Shown here one piece after another: positions 1-8,262 of a stretch of 37,342 nt of DNA; position 1 is the first letter of the stretch; every line of letters begins with the position of its first letter. The position numbers and the translations under genes are program-made. Source of the DNA: an uncultured Erysipelotrichaceae bacterium (GTDB lineage: Bacteria > Bacillota_I > Bacilli_A > RF39 > UBA660); contig CACZAH010000018.1 in NCBI GenBank assembly GCA_902779035.1, forward strand, positions 1 through 37,342. The letters run 5' to 3'. The notes beneath the pieces were generated by a model, which saw only the letters and a program-made list of their open reading frames with translations, ran no database searches and was not told the origin of the DNA.

Positions 1-4
1 AAAA

Positions 5-52
5 AGAAGAAAAAAAATGTAAATGACTATATTTTACGTTTTTTCTTCTTAT
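5..52. terminator. Hairpin terminator at the left edge
   Basis: A 12-base arm AAGAAGAAAAAA pairs perfectly with TTTTTTCTTCTT, and TGTAAA/TTTACG extends the stem inward. Either strand gives a hairpin followed by a T-rich tract, so it may end transcription in both directions. The gene it served lies outside the window. Confidence 0.5.
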
Positions 53-111
53 TTTTTATACAATGTCGAAATTTAACAATTTTATTCTATTTTACTGGAA
101 TTTACCCAAGA

Positions 112-140
112 GTTAGAAACATACACAGTATGTTTCTAAC
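112..140. repeat. Perfect 13-bp inverted repeat at the truncated end of a relaxase gene
   Basis: GTTAGAAACATAC, then ACA, then GTATGTTTCTAAC. The two 13-base arms are exact reverse complements with a 3-base loop. There is no T-tract after it, so it is unlikely to be a terminator. It lies exactly where the reading frame of the relaxase tail begins, which suggests a recombination or excision scar, a plasmid mobilisation or replication hairpin, or a protein-binding site. Confidence 0.6.
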
Positions 141-476
141 TTATTAAAGGATAAAAATAATAAGATAAAAACACTAACTGAAAATAATGAAGCACTTAAT
201 TTAAGAGTTAAAACTTTAAATGATACAATTAAGGAAAAAGATAATGAAATATCATTTTTAAAATCTAAAATACAAGATTTAAAAAATACTATTGAATATT
301 GGAAAGAAAAATTTGAAAAACTAATATCTTTCTTACATGATAAACTTCATAGTTGGTATGATAAAGATGATAAATATATTGATGTTGTTAATGATATGTA
401 TGAAGATAAAGTTTTAGATGAAGATGATATTGAAGAATTAGATTTAAGCAAAGAAAAAGATGATTATGAGAGATAA
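141..476 (+). pseudogene. 3' remnant of a MobV (Mob_Pre) plasmid relaxase
   Basis: An open frame of about 112 codons has no plausible start codon or ribosome site. It encodes a heptad-like coiled coil (KTLNDTIKEKDNEISFLK, then KIQDLKNTIEYWKEKFEKLI) and then an acidic tail ending KEKDDYER. This order of coiled coil, WKEKF, a short helix and an acidic tail is how MobV/Pre plasmid mobilisation proteins end. The N-terminal relaxase domain with its metal-binding histidines is absent, so no nicking activity remains. The frame opens at the perfect palindrome at 112-140. It is probably the scar of an integrated plasmid or mobilisable element. The family call rests on a remembered C-terminal pattern. 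Confidence 0.55.
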
Positions 477-477
477 A

Positions 478-945
478 TCATCTTTTTAAGTTCAGAGTTT
501 TATTATTAGTTTGCCCAGAATTTAAATGTTGAAGTATTCCTAGTTCTTTATTACTAAATCTAGATTCATCGATTTGTTCTATATTTTGTATACCATATGA
601 TTCTGCTTTTTTTAATACAATTTCGCTAAAATCTAACCCAGATAAATATTCAATTAATTTTTTGTTTGTATTTAACATTTTTCTCAATGGATAAAACTTT
701 TCATCATTATAACTAACCATTGTATCAAGAGTTATTCCATCCTTTAATTTAAAAACAATGCCATCATAATCAACATATTTATTAAATATTTGATGTGTTT
801 CAGAATCTTCAAATTCAAATAATTGTAATTGTTTATTATCAATTGATAATTGTCCTAATGTGTAAGTAAAAAGAACAGCATCAACTTTATCAAAACCAAT
901 GCTAAATAAAGAACTGACTAATATTTCAGTATTTATTTTTTCCAT
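478..945 (-). CDS. Hypothetical protein, 155 aa
   Basis: I do not recognise this protein. It is soluble, acidic to neutral, and has no signal peptide, membrane segment or obvious catalytic motif. The start is well supported by an AGGGAGG ribosome site 6 bases before ATG (complement of 946-958). Its stop lies 2 bases from the stop of the convergent relaxase remnant, so the two meet tail to tail. It lies in the accessory patch together with the DUF1835-like gene upstream of it. Confidence 0.6.
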   Translation of the reverse strand: MEKINTEILVSSLFSIGFDKVDAVLFTYTLGQLSIDNKQLQLFEFEDSETHQIFNKYVDYDGIVFKLKDGITLDTMVSYNDEKFYPLRKMLNTNKKLIEYLSGLDFSEIVLKKAESYGIQNIEQIDESRFSNKELGILQHLNSGQTNNKTLNLKR

Positions 946-1001
946 ATAAACCTCCCTGTATTTTATATTATACTATATATTTTTCAAATTTAACATTAAA
1001 A

Positions 1002-1772
1002 TTAATTTTGTTTATTTAATTCTACATATTTTTTGTCATCAATTATAGAACTTTTTATTATTCCAATTTTTTCTAATCTTTCTATCAAATAAATATATAT
1101 CCAATCTGGATACATTACATATGGAATAATTGGATTTCCCATTAAATCTGCCACTAGTTTAAAAATATATATTTTTCCTGCTTTTTCAAGTCTATCAATA
1201 ATATTTTCATCGAATTTATCAACATTACAAGACACAACTGTTCCATTGATCATATATCTTAGTTCTTTATTATCATTAATAATTTTTTCCCATTCATTGC
1301 AATAATCTTCTTTTTGCCATTTTGTTAAAATATGTTCTCTTTTTTCTAATTCAGAAATTTCTTTTTCACTAACAGCACTTATTGTCGTTGAACCCCAATT
1401 TAATTCTTCAGAGAAAATCACACTAATTTCCTTATCTTTAAACAAATAGCATATTAATAATAACAAACAATAATCATCACTATCTAAATGACTTGACCAA
1501 ACTCTAATTTTTGAACAGTTATTAACAAACTCTTTTAACTTATTAAAATCATCAGTAAAATCATAATAATTCTCGTTTTTATAGTATTGAGAAAGAACTT
1601 TTCTATTAAATGGTGTAATACTATCAATTTTACCAATACATAATGCTAATGGCAAACAAACTTTAATATTTTCATTGCCACTTCGTTTCAATAATCCAAG
1701 TGCAGAGTCTGATGATACTATTTCTATAATATTGTTATTAATACCATCAAAATTTTTATATTCAAAAAACAT
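1002..1772 (-). CDS. DUF1835/DUF3658 domain-containing protein
   Basis: The N-terminus IEIVSSDSALGLLKRS matches the DUF1835 opening, in which a hydrophobic strand leads into a D-S-A turn. The family's second landmark follows at about residues 90-115 (VWSSHLDSDDYCLLLLICYL). The C-terminal third (WEKIINDNKELRYMINGTVV and onwards) has the W-x-L-x(4)-N-x-x-L-R layout of DUF3658. The biochemical role of this family is unknown. I place the start at the ATG at 1772: the upstream GTG at 1781 lies inside the Shine-Dalgarno-like GGGATGTG. The length of 256 aa fits the two-domain family. Confidence 0.6.
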   Translation of the reverse strand: MFFEYKNFDGINNNIIEIVSSDSALGLLKRSGNENIKVCLPLALCIGKIDSITPFNRKVLSQYYKNENYYDFTDDFNKLKEFVNNCSKIRVWSSHLDSDDYCLLLLICYLFKDKEISVIFSEELNWGSTTISAVSEKEISELEKREHILTKWQKEDYCNEWEKIINDNKELRYMINGTVVSCNVDKFDENIIDRLEKAGKIYIFKLVADLMGNPIIPYVMYPDWIYIYLIERLEKIGIIKSSIIDDKKYVELNKQN

Positions 1773-2015
1773 AATAATCACATCCCTTATAGATATTATA
1801 TCATTAATTATGGAAATTTTAGTTATTTGCTTTATTATTTTTTTTATTTATAGTATATTATATATAGAACTGATATTTATTAGTTGTTCTTTTAGATATA
1901 AGTGTTCAAAATAGGCTCTTGTATCGCACCAAATAACAACTAACATGCAGCTTATGTATGTTTTTTTTATTACTTGCGGCGCTAGAACGCTATCATAATA
2001 AAAAGGAGTAAAAAA

Positions 2016-2246
2016 ATGAGTAGATGTGATTACCTATATTCAATAATTGGAGCAAACATAAGAAAACTAAGAATTAGTTTAGGCAAAACACAAAGTTTAT
2101 TTGCAGAAGAAGTAGGAATTAGTGAAAGTTTTGTAAAACAATTAGAAAAGGAATATGAACCAAAAGGAGTATCATTAGATACCCTTGTTAGAATAGCAGA
2201 TACATACAAGATAGATTTAAGGTATTTCTTTGACGGTTATAATTGA
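2016..2246 (+). CDS. XRE-family helix-turn-helix regulator (single HTH, 76 aa)
   Basis: Almost the whole protein is one Cro/C1-type HTH: IGANIRKLRISLGKTQSLFA (helices 1-2), then EEVGISESFVKQLEKE (turn and recognition helix), then LDTLVRIADTYKIDLRYFF (helices 4-5). No sensor or cleavage domain is attached, so it is a small DNA-binding repressor like those of phages, plasmids and restriction-modification C proteins. AAAGGAG lies 7 bases before the ATG. Its last 10 bases overlap the convergent gene at 2237. Possible targets are its own promoter or the endonuclease about 1 kb downstream. Confidence 0.85.
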   Translation: MSRCDYLYSIIGANIRKLRISLGKTQSLFAEEVGISESFVKQLEKEYEPKGVSLDTLVRIADTYKIDLRYFFDGYN

Positions 2247-2521
2247 TTTATATAATCAAATACATCATTTAAATTACCATCCTCACATAGTAAATAATAA
2301 TAACAATTATTACTATTGGAATAAATACTCCAATATTTTTTTTGTCTCTTTATTACTACTGTAATACTGTATGATTCATCACCTTTTGTAATAAGTAATG
2401 AATCACTGTTAAAAAGTAAATTAAACCCTGAATTAATATAATTCATTACAATATCATTAGAATCATCTCCTAAAAAAAATAAATACACTTGTTCATATAA
2501 TAATTCCCCAATTTTATCCAT
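2237..2521 (-). CDS. Hypothetical protein, 94 aa
   Basis: This is a small unrecognised protein rich in Asn, Tyr and Ile, with a likely alpha/beta core (LLITKGDESYSITVVIKR, then KYWSIYSNSNNCYYYLL) and an acidic C-terminus. I see no membrane segment. The start is the ATG at 2521: GAGGTG sits 6 bases upstream, so the GTG at 2530 is part of the ribosome site and not the start. It overlaps the convergent XRE gene by 10 bp, a compact arrangement seen in mobile modules. Confidence 0.5.
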   Translation of the reverse strand: MDKIGELLYEQVYLFFLGDDSNDIVMNYINSGFNLLFNSDSLLITKGDESYSITVVIKRQKKYWSIYSNSNNCYYYLLCEDGNLNDVFDYINQL

Positions 2522-2655
2522 ATTAAACACCTCAATTTTATCATTTATATATATATTATACCCTAAATAATTGTAATATTAACATTTTTATTACATATAT
2601 TAGTCAAAACATGGAAAATACTGGAAAAAATGAGAAAATTATTACGGGTGTTTAT

Positions 2656-3114
2656 ATGTATTCTAATAATTTAAAAAGGTTAAGAAATGAAAAGGAATTA
2701 ACTCAACAATTTGTTGCGGAAGAAGTATTAGGATGTAGAAGAACTACTTATAATAATTGGGAACGTGGAGTTGTAATGATTCCAATAAAGATTGCAGATA
2801 GCCTATCTATATTTTATAAAGTAAGCTTATCATGCATTCTTGGAATTAATAAAACAATCGAATTTAAAAAAGATATCAATAAAATGAATTATAGTACACT
2901 ACTAAATAATTTAAAAAAGTTGAAAGATGATAATAAAAATTCATATAGTGAAATTGGAAAAGAAATAAAATGCACAGGTACATCGTGTCAGAGATATTTA
3001 ACAGGTAAAATCACAATACCAATGGATAGGCTTATAATGCTTGCTAAAATGTATGATATTGATATAGATGAGTTATGTGGAAAAGTAGATAATATAAATT
3101 TAATAAAAAATTAA
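2656..3114 (+). CDS. Tandem double-HTH XRE-family regulator
   Basis: Two Cro/C1-type helix-turn-helix units lie head to tail. The first covers about residues 3-60 (NNLKRLRNEKELTQQFVAEE, then CRRTTYNNWERG). The second covers about 78-140 (NNLKKLKDDNKNSYSEIGKE, then CTGTSCQRYLTGK). Both open with the same NNLK(R/K)L(R/K) motif, which suggests an internal duplication. I place the start at ATG 2656, where ACGGGTG lies 5 bases upstream; the ATG at 2611 has no ribosome site. A covalent HTH dimer could bind an asymmetric or spaced operator. The gene is followed by a terminator, then by the endonuclease gene. Confidence 0.75.
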   Translation: MYSNNLKRLRNEKELTQQFVAEEVLGCRRTTYNNWERGVVMIPIKIADSLSIFYKVSLSCILGINKTIEFKKDINKMNYSTLLNNLKKLKDDNKNSYSEIGKEIKCTGTSCQRYLTGKITIPMDRLIMLAKMYDIDIDELCGKVDNINLIKN

Positions 3115-3150
3115 AAATATACTAGTTTTAATGATTAAGTATATTTTTTT
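3113..3150 (+). terminator. Rho-independent terminator after the double-HTH gene
   Basis: The arms AAAATATACT (3114-3123) and AGTATATTTT (3138-3147) pair perfectly and a run of T follows. It separates the regulator from the endonuclease transcript. Confidence 0.7.
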
Positions 3151-3167
3151 TACCATTTTTTAAAATT

Positions 3168-3230
3168 TACGCGTAGAAATTAAAATACAGTAGTTTTTAA
3201 TTAGCAAAACATCAAAAAAGTACTTTTGCA
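3168..3230. promoter_or_regulatory. Palindrome-rich control region before the MvaI/BcnI-type endonuclease
   Basis: Three dyads lie in about 60 bases: TACGCGTA near 3169; an AATTAAAA/TTTTAATT pair around 3178-3202; and the perfect 12-bp palindrome AAAAGTACTTTT at 3216-3227. Such dyads are typical operators of Cro/C1-type regulators, and two XRE genes lie just upstream. I infer, but cannot show, that they control the endonuclease. Confidence 0.4.
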
Positions 3231-3277
3231 TATTATTTTTTTATGTGATAAAGTTATTGCCGAGGTGTCGTATTATT

Positions 3278-4066
3278 ATGAATACAAAAAAGATTGATGA
3301 ATCAATAAAACCAATAGTAGATAAGTTTAATGAGGTATTAAAAAAAGATTGGGTTCCAGGTATCAATGATAAAAGTTTTGGAAATGTTGGCCTAACATTC
3401 GAACGTGAACTGGGTAAAAAACCTGATACTACTTTTTTTCCTGACTACTATGGTATAGAAGTAAAGTGTACAACTATTAATAGTCGTTATCCAGTATATT
3501 TATTTTCTGCAGCATTTGATGGTCCAACATATCCAGAAATTGAAAGAATAATTAAAAAATATGGAACATATGATTATTTTTATAAAAATAAGAAGGTATT
3601 GTATACCAAAGTTAGTTTTAAAGAAAAAACATTAGTTAATAGCAAATGGTATTTTCAATTTTCTAAAGACAAAGATAAAATATTTTTAAATGTATATGAT
3701 TTAGATAAAAATCTAATTGAGAAAAAATCATTTATTTATATTAAAACACTATACAACCATTTAATGATTAAACTACAAAAACTAGCAATGGTTTACGCTC
3801 TTCAGAAAAACATCAATGGAAAGAAACATTTCAAATATTACAAAATTGATATATATGAAATGAAAGAATTTGGCAAATTTATATATTTACTAGAAAATGG
3901 ATATATTACTGCAAGTTTAGTTTCACGAATAGGACGAAGTGGAAATGATGCCGGTAGATACCGTAATAAGAATTTAGCATTTGCTATAGATAAAGAGAAA
4001 CTATATTTTCTGTTTGACAGGTTATATTACTATAATTCAAGAACAGGAAAAGAAATTATAAACTAA
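3278..4066 (+). CDS. MvaI/BcnI-family type II restriction endonuclease
   Basis: The opening GNVGLTFERELGKKPDTTFF and the following PDYYGIEVKCT give the family layout: a glycine-led helix carrying the first acidic residue, then P-D-x(4)-E-x-K of the PD-(D/E)XK nuclease core. A strand VYLFSAAF (TLFT-like in the family) and IIKKYGTYD follow. MvaI and BcnI are MutH-like enzymes that cut as monomers on short specific sites. The length of 262 aa is near normal. I use the ATG at 3278, with GAGGTG 10 bases upstream, in place of the GTG at 3245. No methyltransferase is encoded nearby, which is unusual. It could also be a damage- or modification-directed nuclease of the same fold. Confidence 0.65.
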   Translation: MNTKKIDESIKPIVDKFNEVLKKDWVPGINDKSFGNVGLTFERELGKKPDTTFFPDYYGIEVKCTTINSRYPVYLFSAAFDGPTYPEIERIIKKYGTYDYFYKNKKVLYTKVSFKEKTLVNSKWYFQFSKDKDKIFLNVYDLDKNLIEKKSFIYIKTLYNHLMIKLQKLAMVYALQKNINGKKHFKYYKIDIYEMKEFGKFIYLLENGYITASLVSRIGRSGNDAGRYRNKNLAFAIDKEKLYFLFDRLYYYNSRTGKEIIN

Positions 4067-4094
4067 AAAAGTCAATCACTAATTGACTCTTTTA
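4066..4094. terminator. Bidirectional terminator between endonuclease and pheT
   Basis: AAAAAGTCAAT pairs with ATTGACTCTTTT across the short loop CACTA, with A and T runs on both sides. It can serve the endonuclease on the plus strand and pheT on the minus strand. Confidence 0.65.
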
Positions 4095-4127
4095 TCGACA
4101 AATAATGGCTCAAAATAATCTATGTTT

Positions 4128-6512
4128 TTATTTGTCTCTTACTCTTGCTTTTAATTTAGTTTCAACTACATCTATTATTTTATTGAAGATATCCATTACT
4201 TCATCTTCATTTAATGTACGCGTATCATCTTTAAATGTTAGGGAGTATGCAATTGATTTTTCATCTTTACCTACATTATCTCCTGTATATATATCAAATA
4301 CTTCGATGCTATCTAGTAATTTTCCTCCTGCTTTCTTTATTACATCTGTAATTTCTTTGTTAGTTATATCTTTATTTACTACAAAAGCAACATCTTTTAC
4401 TATACTAGGATATTTAGAAGATTCTTTAAATTTAATTGGTTTAATCTTCTTATTACATAGTTTAGTTAATGATAATTCTATTACATAGATTTCATCTTTA
4501 TTAACTTTAGGATGTACTCTACCAATGATTCCAACTTCTTCCCTATCTACAAGCACTTTTGCACTTACTCCAGGATGCATATCAGGTATCATTTCAGGTA
4601 TATTGCATGCTTGATAGTCATATCTATTTTTTAAACCTAAATAATCAAGTAAGTTTTCAAGTATTCCTTTTACTAAGTAGAAATCTACTGTAGTATTTCC
4701 TTGCCAACTATTAGTAACAAAGTCTCCACTTGCAAGTATACATATCTTAGTATCTTCTGTATAATTAGAATCATAAGTATTAGCTATTTCATAGATATTA
4801 ATATTTTTAACTTTTCTTTTCTTATTGTAAAGATATGTATTAATTAACGATGGTATAAGTGTAGTTCTAATAACACTCTTATCACTACTCATAGGATTAG
4901 GTAAATTAATCTGTTTTTTATCTTCATATCTAAATAGGCTAGCCTCTTCAGGTGATACTAAGGTATAGTTTTTATCTTCATCAAATCCTAAGGCTCTAAG
5001 TCTTTTTGATATATCTTTTCTTAAGCCTATATTACCTTTATACTCACCTTTTTTCATTGGTAAAGTAGGAAGTTTACCTACTAAGTTATGATATCCATAT
5101 AAACAGCCTATTTCTTCTGCAATGTCAGCTGCATTGCACTCAATATCTAGTCTTCTATTAGGAACTGTAATAGTAAATAAACCATTATCATATTTATATT
5201 CAAAGTCTAATCTATCAAGTTCTACTTTCATATCATCATCAGTAATAGTAATACCTAGGATATCATTAATATCACTTGATTTAACTTTAATAATCTTTGG
5301 TGTTTTATCTAACTCATCATGCATTATAGTATCTTTTAAAACAGTACCAGATGCATACTCTTGTAAGAGGTAACATGCTCTATTTATAGCATCTATTGTA
5401 TATTCATAATTTAATCCTTTACCATAACGGATAGATGCTTCACTTCTTAAATCTAATCTAGATGAAGTTTTTCTAATACTTATTGCATCAAAGATTGCAC
5501 TTTCTATTAGTATATTAGTAGTAGATTCATCAACCTCAGTATTCTCACCACCCATAACGCCTGCTATACATACTGACCTACTTCCATCAGTAATAACTAT
5601 ATCATCACAAGTTAATTCTCTTTCTTTTCCATCTAATGTAGTAATAACTTCATTATCGAATGCATTTCTAACTACTACTTTATCGCCTAATTTATCTTTA
5701 TCGAAGAAGTGTAGTGGTTGACCATATTCTAACATAACATAGTTAGAAATATCTACTACATTATTAATAGAACGCATACCAACACTCTCTAATCTTTTCT
5801 TAATAAAGTCTGGTGACTCTCCTACTTTAACACCCTTAACCATACGTGCAGTATAGAATGGGCACTTTAAAGTATCAACTTTTAAACTAAAATGATTATT
5901 AATAGAATCAGTATCTTCTTTTATATCAATACTAGGTAGTTTAACTTTTTTATTTAAAATAGCTGCAACTATATAAGCAAAACCAATATGATAATAGCAA
6001 TCATTATTATGATGTTTATAAATATCAAGTTCAAGTATAGTATCATCAAAACCTAAGTATTTTAATGCATCAACACCTACTGGAGCGTCATCATTAAGTT
6101 CAGTAATTCCTTTATTATAAGTCTCTTCAGTTTTCTCTTCTAAACCAAGTTCAAATAACGCACATATCATACCATTAGACTCAATTCCTCTAATTTTACT
6201 TTTCTTAATTTCAAAGTCTCCTGGTAGTATTGCTCCTGGTAAGGCAACTATTACTTTTAAGTTTTCACGTACATTAGATGCTCCACATACTATTTGTGTG
6301 GTAGAATCTCCAATATTAACTTGACATATATTAAGGTGATCACTATCAGGATGAGATTCTACTTTAAGTACATGACCTACTACTAGATTATTAATATTAT
6401 TACGCATCACTGCTTCAATATTAACGCCAAACTTAGTTATTTTATCTGTAAGTTCTGTAATATTTTCATCTTTAATATCTACATAATCTCCTGTCCAATT
6501 TAAACTAATCAT
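4128..6512 (-). CDS. pheT: Phenylalanine--tRNA ligase beta subunit
   Basis: This is the beta chain of the cytoplasmic alpha2-beta2 enzyme that charges tRNA-Phe. Domain order is as expected: an OB-fold tRNA-binding domain near residues 40-150 (HVLKVESHPDSDHLNICQVN), the B3/B4 editing region (NNVVDISNYVMLEYGQPLHF), B5 (SSDINDILGITITDDD), a catalytic-like core, and a C-terminal FDX-ACB anticodon-binding domain (KYPSIVKDVAFVVNKDI). The length of about 794 aa is normal. The start is ATG 6512 with GGGAGG upstream; a farther upstream in-frame ATG would overlap pheS. It is the second gene of the pheST operon, one base after pheS, under T-box control. Confidence 0.96.
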   Translation of the reverse strand: MISLNWTGDYVDIKDENITELTDKITKFGVNIEAVMRNNINNLVVGHVLKVESHPDSDHLNICQVNIGDSTTQIVCGASNVRENLKVIVALPGAILPGDFEIKKSKIRGIESNGMICALFELGLEEKTEETYNKGITELNDDAPVGVDALKYLGFDDTILELDIYKHHNNDCYYHIGFAYIVAAILNKKVKLPSIDIKEDTDSINNHFSLKVDTLKCPFYTARMVKGVKVGESPDFIKKRLESVGMRSINNVVDISNYVMLEYGQPLHFFDKDKLGDKVVVRNAFDNEVITTLDGKERELTCDDIVITDGSRSVCIAGVMGGENTEVDESTTNILIESAIFDAISIRKTSSRLDLRSEASIRYGKGLNYEYTIDAINRACYLLQEYASGTVLKDTIMHDELDKTPKIIKVKSSDINDILGITITDDDMKVELDRLDFEYKYDNGLFTITVPNRRLDIECNAADIAEEIGCLYGYHNLVGKLPTLPMKKGEYKGNIGLRKDISKRLRALGFDEDKNYTLVSPEEASLFRYEDKKQINLPNPMSSDKSVIRTTLIPSLINTYLYNKKRKVKNINIYEIANTYDSNYTEDTKICILASGDFVTNSWQGNTTVDFYLVKGILENLLDYLGLKNRYDYQACNIPEMIPDMHPGVSAKVLVDREEVGIIGRVHPKVNKDEIYVIELSLTKLCNKKIKPIKFKESSKYPSIVKDVAFVVNKDITNKEITDVIKKAGGKLLDSIEVFDIYTGDNVGKDEKSIAYSLTFKDDTRTLNEDEVMDIFNKIIDVVETKLKARVRDK

Positions 6513-6513
6513 A

Positions 6514-7554
6514 TTAATCCTCCCTTCTATCAAATACTTTAGACTCTCTTAAATCTGTATTATAGAATGTACGTATATCATTTATTCCGTATTTAAGCAT
6601 AGCTATTCTCTCTAGTCCAAAGCCAAAAGCAAAACCATGCCAAATGCTAGGGTCATATCCACACATCTTAAGTACATTAGGATGCACTACACCTGCTCCA
6701 CTTATTGTAATCCAACCTGTATTTTTACAAATAGGACAACCCTCACCTTTACATTTAAAACAAGATATATCAGTCTCTACTGAAGGTTCTGTAAATGGAT
6801 AATAACTTGGTCTAAAACGAGTAATACAATCATCCCCAAATAAATGTTTAGCAACTACATCAAATGTACCTTTTAAATCAGCAAGTGTTGCACGTTTATC
6901 AACAAGTAATCCTTCTATTTGCATGAAATTATGTGAATGTGTTGCATCATCATCATCTCTACGATATGTCTTGCCTGGACATACTACTCTAATAGGCTTT
7001 TCACCCTTACCTTCTAACATAGTTCTAGCTTGTACTGGAGATGTATGACTTCTAAGTAGTATTTTATCTCCTTCTAGATAGAATGTATCTTGTGAATCTC
7101 TAGCAGGATGCCCCTTAGGTAGATTAAGTAGTTCAAAGTTATATAAATCTTCTTCTATTTCTGGTCCTTCAACTACATCATATCCTAAACTCATAAATAA
7201 GTTTTCCATATCTTCAACAGTCTTTTCTAATATATTAGGACTACCAGTTCTTACTTTAGTTGCAGGAAGTGTAATATCTATTTTTTCACTTTCTAGTTTT
7301 TTCTTTAATTCAAACTCTTCAAGTAATTTCATCTTAGCTTCATAAATTTCATTAAAATGATTTTTAACAGTATTAACCAACTTACCATATTCTTTCTTAT
7401 CTACTGCATCCTTAATTCCTGCTTGAAGAGTTGTAATCTTACCTTTTTTACCTAACTGTTCAACTTTATAATCAATCAACTCTTTTAAATCAGTAATATG
7501 TTCAAATCTCTGACTAATCTCTTCCATTATTTTTTTTGCTTTCTCTTCATTCAT
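6514..7554 (-). CDS. pheS: Phenylalanine--tRNA ligase alpha subunit
   Basis: This is the catalytic class II alpha chain. It has an N-terminal coiled coil (residues 1-90), motif 2 (HSHNFMQIEGLLVD, with PGKTYRRDDDDATH before it) and motif 3 (FGFGLERIAMLKYGINDIR). Near residues 268-280 is a CFKCKGEGCPICKNTGW four-Cys zinc-knuckle-like insertion in place of the short loop seen in many species; I recall a similar insertion in some Clostridia and Bacilli. It starts with ATG after AGGAGGGATATA and is first in the pheST operon behind the T-box leader at 7580-7781. Confidence 0.96.
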   Translation of the reverse strand: MNEEKAKKIMEEISQRFEHITDLKELIDYKVEQLGKKGKITTLQAGIKDAVDKKEYGKLVNTVKNHFNEIYEAKMKLLEEFELKKKLESEKIDITLPATKVRTGSPNILEKTVEDMENLFMSLGYDVVEGPEIEEDLYNFELLNLPKGHPARDSQDTFYLEGDKILLRSHTSPVQARTMLEGKGEKPIRVVCPGKTYRRDDDDATHSHNFMQIEGLLVDKRATLADLKGTFDVVAKHLFGDDCITRFRPSYYPFTEPSVETDISCFKCKGEGCPICKNTGWITISGAGVVHPNVLKMCGYDPSIWHGFAFGFGLERIAMLKYGINDIRTFYNTDLRESKVFDRRED

Positions 7555-7579
7555 TATATCCCTCCTAAAAAATAAAAAT

Positions 7580-7781
7580 CATATTAATTATAGGGACGAA
7601 ATATTCGCGGTACCACCCTATTTCATAATATGATTATGCTCTTATAGCTTAACGCGCCTAACGATAAGACTAGAAACTGAATTCATAAAAGGTTATTTAT
7701 TATCTTCACACCAGCTGATAACTCTCTTTAAACACTTCTTTTACTACTACTTTTTCATTATCATCTTTTACTTCCTAACTG
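7580..7781 (-). ncRNA. T-box leader (Phe-specific) of pheST
   Basis: The minus strand carries the T-box consensus GGGTGGTACCGCG at 7606-7618. Upstream is the Stem I layout: AGAGAG, then an AG-bulge-like CTGGTGTGAAG, then a specifier region with GAATTCA. The codon UUC (7679-7681 on the plus strand) gives Phe specificity, matching the genes it controls. The ATAGGG/CCCTAT arms around the T-box form the competing terminator, with T-rich sequence up to the pheS ribosome site. Uncharged tRNA-Phe would favour the antiterminator and so turn pheST on. Confidence 0.93.
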
Positions 7782-7787
7782 AAAATG

Positions 7788-7816
7788 ATTTTAACACATT
7801 TCTATCTATTTTTCAA
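7788..7816 (-). promoter_or_regulatory. Promoter of the T-box/pheST operon
   Basis: On the minus strand, TTGAAA (7811-7816), 17 bases, TAAAAT (7788-7793). It ends exactly where the upstream gene's stop codon lies (7817) and places the transcript start near 7781, the 5' end of the T-box. Confidence 0.7.
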
Positions 7817-8248
7817 CTACTTACTTTTAACTTTTTCAACTATTTCTTCACTATTAATAAATCTTATCCTAGAACCTATCTTAGTAGAATTAAAATACAG
7901 GTTATTAAGCATCATCACATTATTATAGTATTCTATATAACTAATATCTCCATTGTTATATAAATTATTATACTCAGTTATTTCTTCATTATATCTTTTT
8001 ATAATCAATCTAGATAATAAATCTATATCAATTATATCTGGTTCAAATAAATTATCATTACATAATAAGTATGGATTAACATAAATACTAAGTAATATCA
8101 AATCTTTATATGAATCTCTATTACATATTACATCATTAATACTAGAATTAGTTAGATATTCTATATCACTATTATTTATAAACCCAGTTGCTAACATAAA
8201 AGATACTTTATTCCTTTTAGATTCTAAAGAATTAATCATATCAAGCAT
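7817..8248 (-). CDS. Hypothetical protein, 143 aa
   Basis: I do not recognise it. It is a mainly helical soluble protein rich in Asn, Ile and Tyr, with no membrane segment. AGGAAG precedes the ATG. It lies 14 bases after the stop of the C39-like gene in the same direction and so probably shares its transcript. Its stop abuts the pheST promoter. The pairing suggests a partner or substrate-holding role for the C39-like protein, but this is only context. Confidence 0.6.
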   Translation of the reverse strand: MLDMINSLESKRNKVSFMLATGFINNSDIEYLTNSSINDVICNRDSYKDLILLSIYVNPYLLCNDNLFEPDIIDIDLLSRLIIKRYNEEITEYNNLYNNGDISYIEYYNNVMMLNNLYFNSTKIGSRIRFINSEEIVEKVKSK

Positions 8249-8262
8249 AAACTACTTCCTAA

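Noticed and set aside
1941-1970. Hairpin with T-tract upstream of the 76-aa XRE gene
   Set aside because: The stem is short with a mismatch and no gene ends just before it on that strand; too weak to call a terminator.
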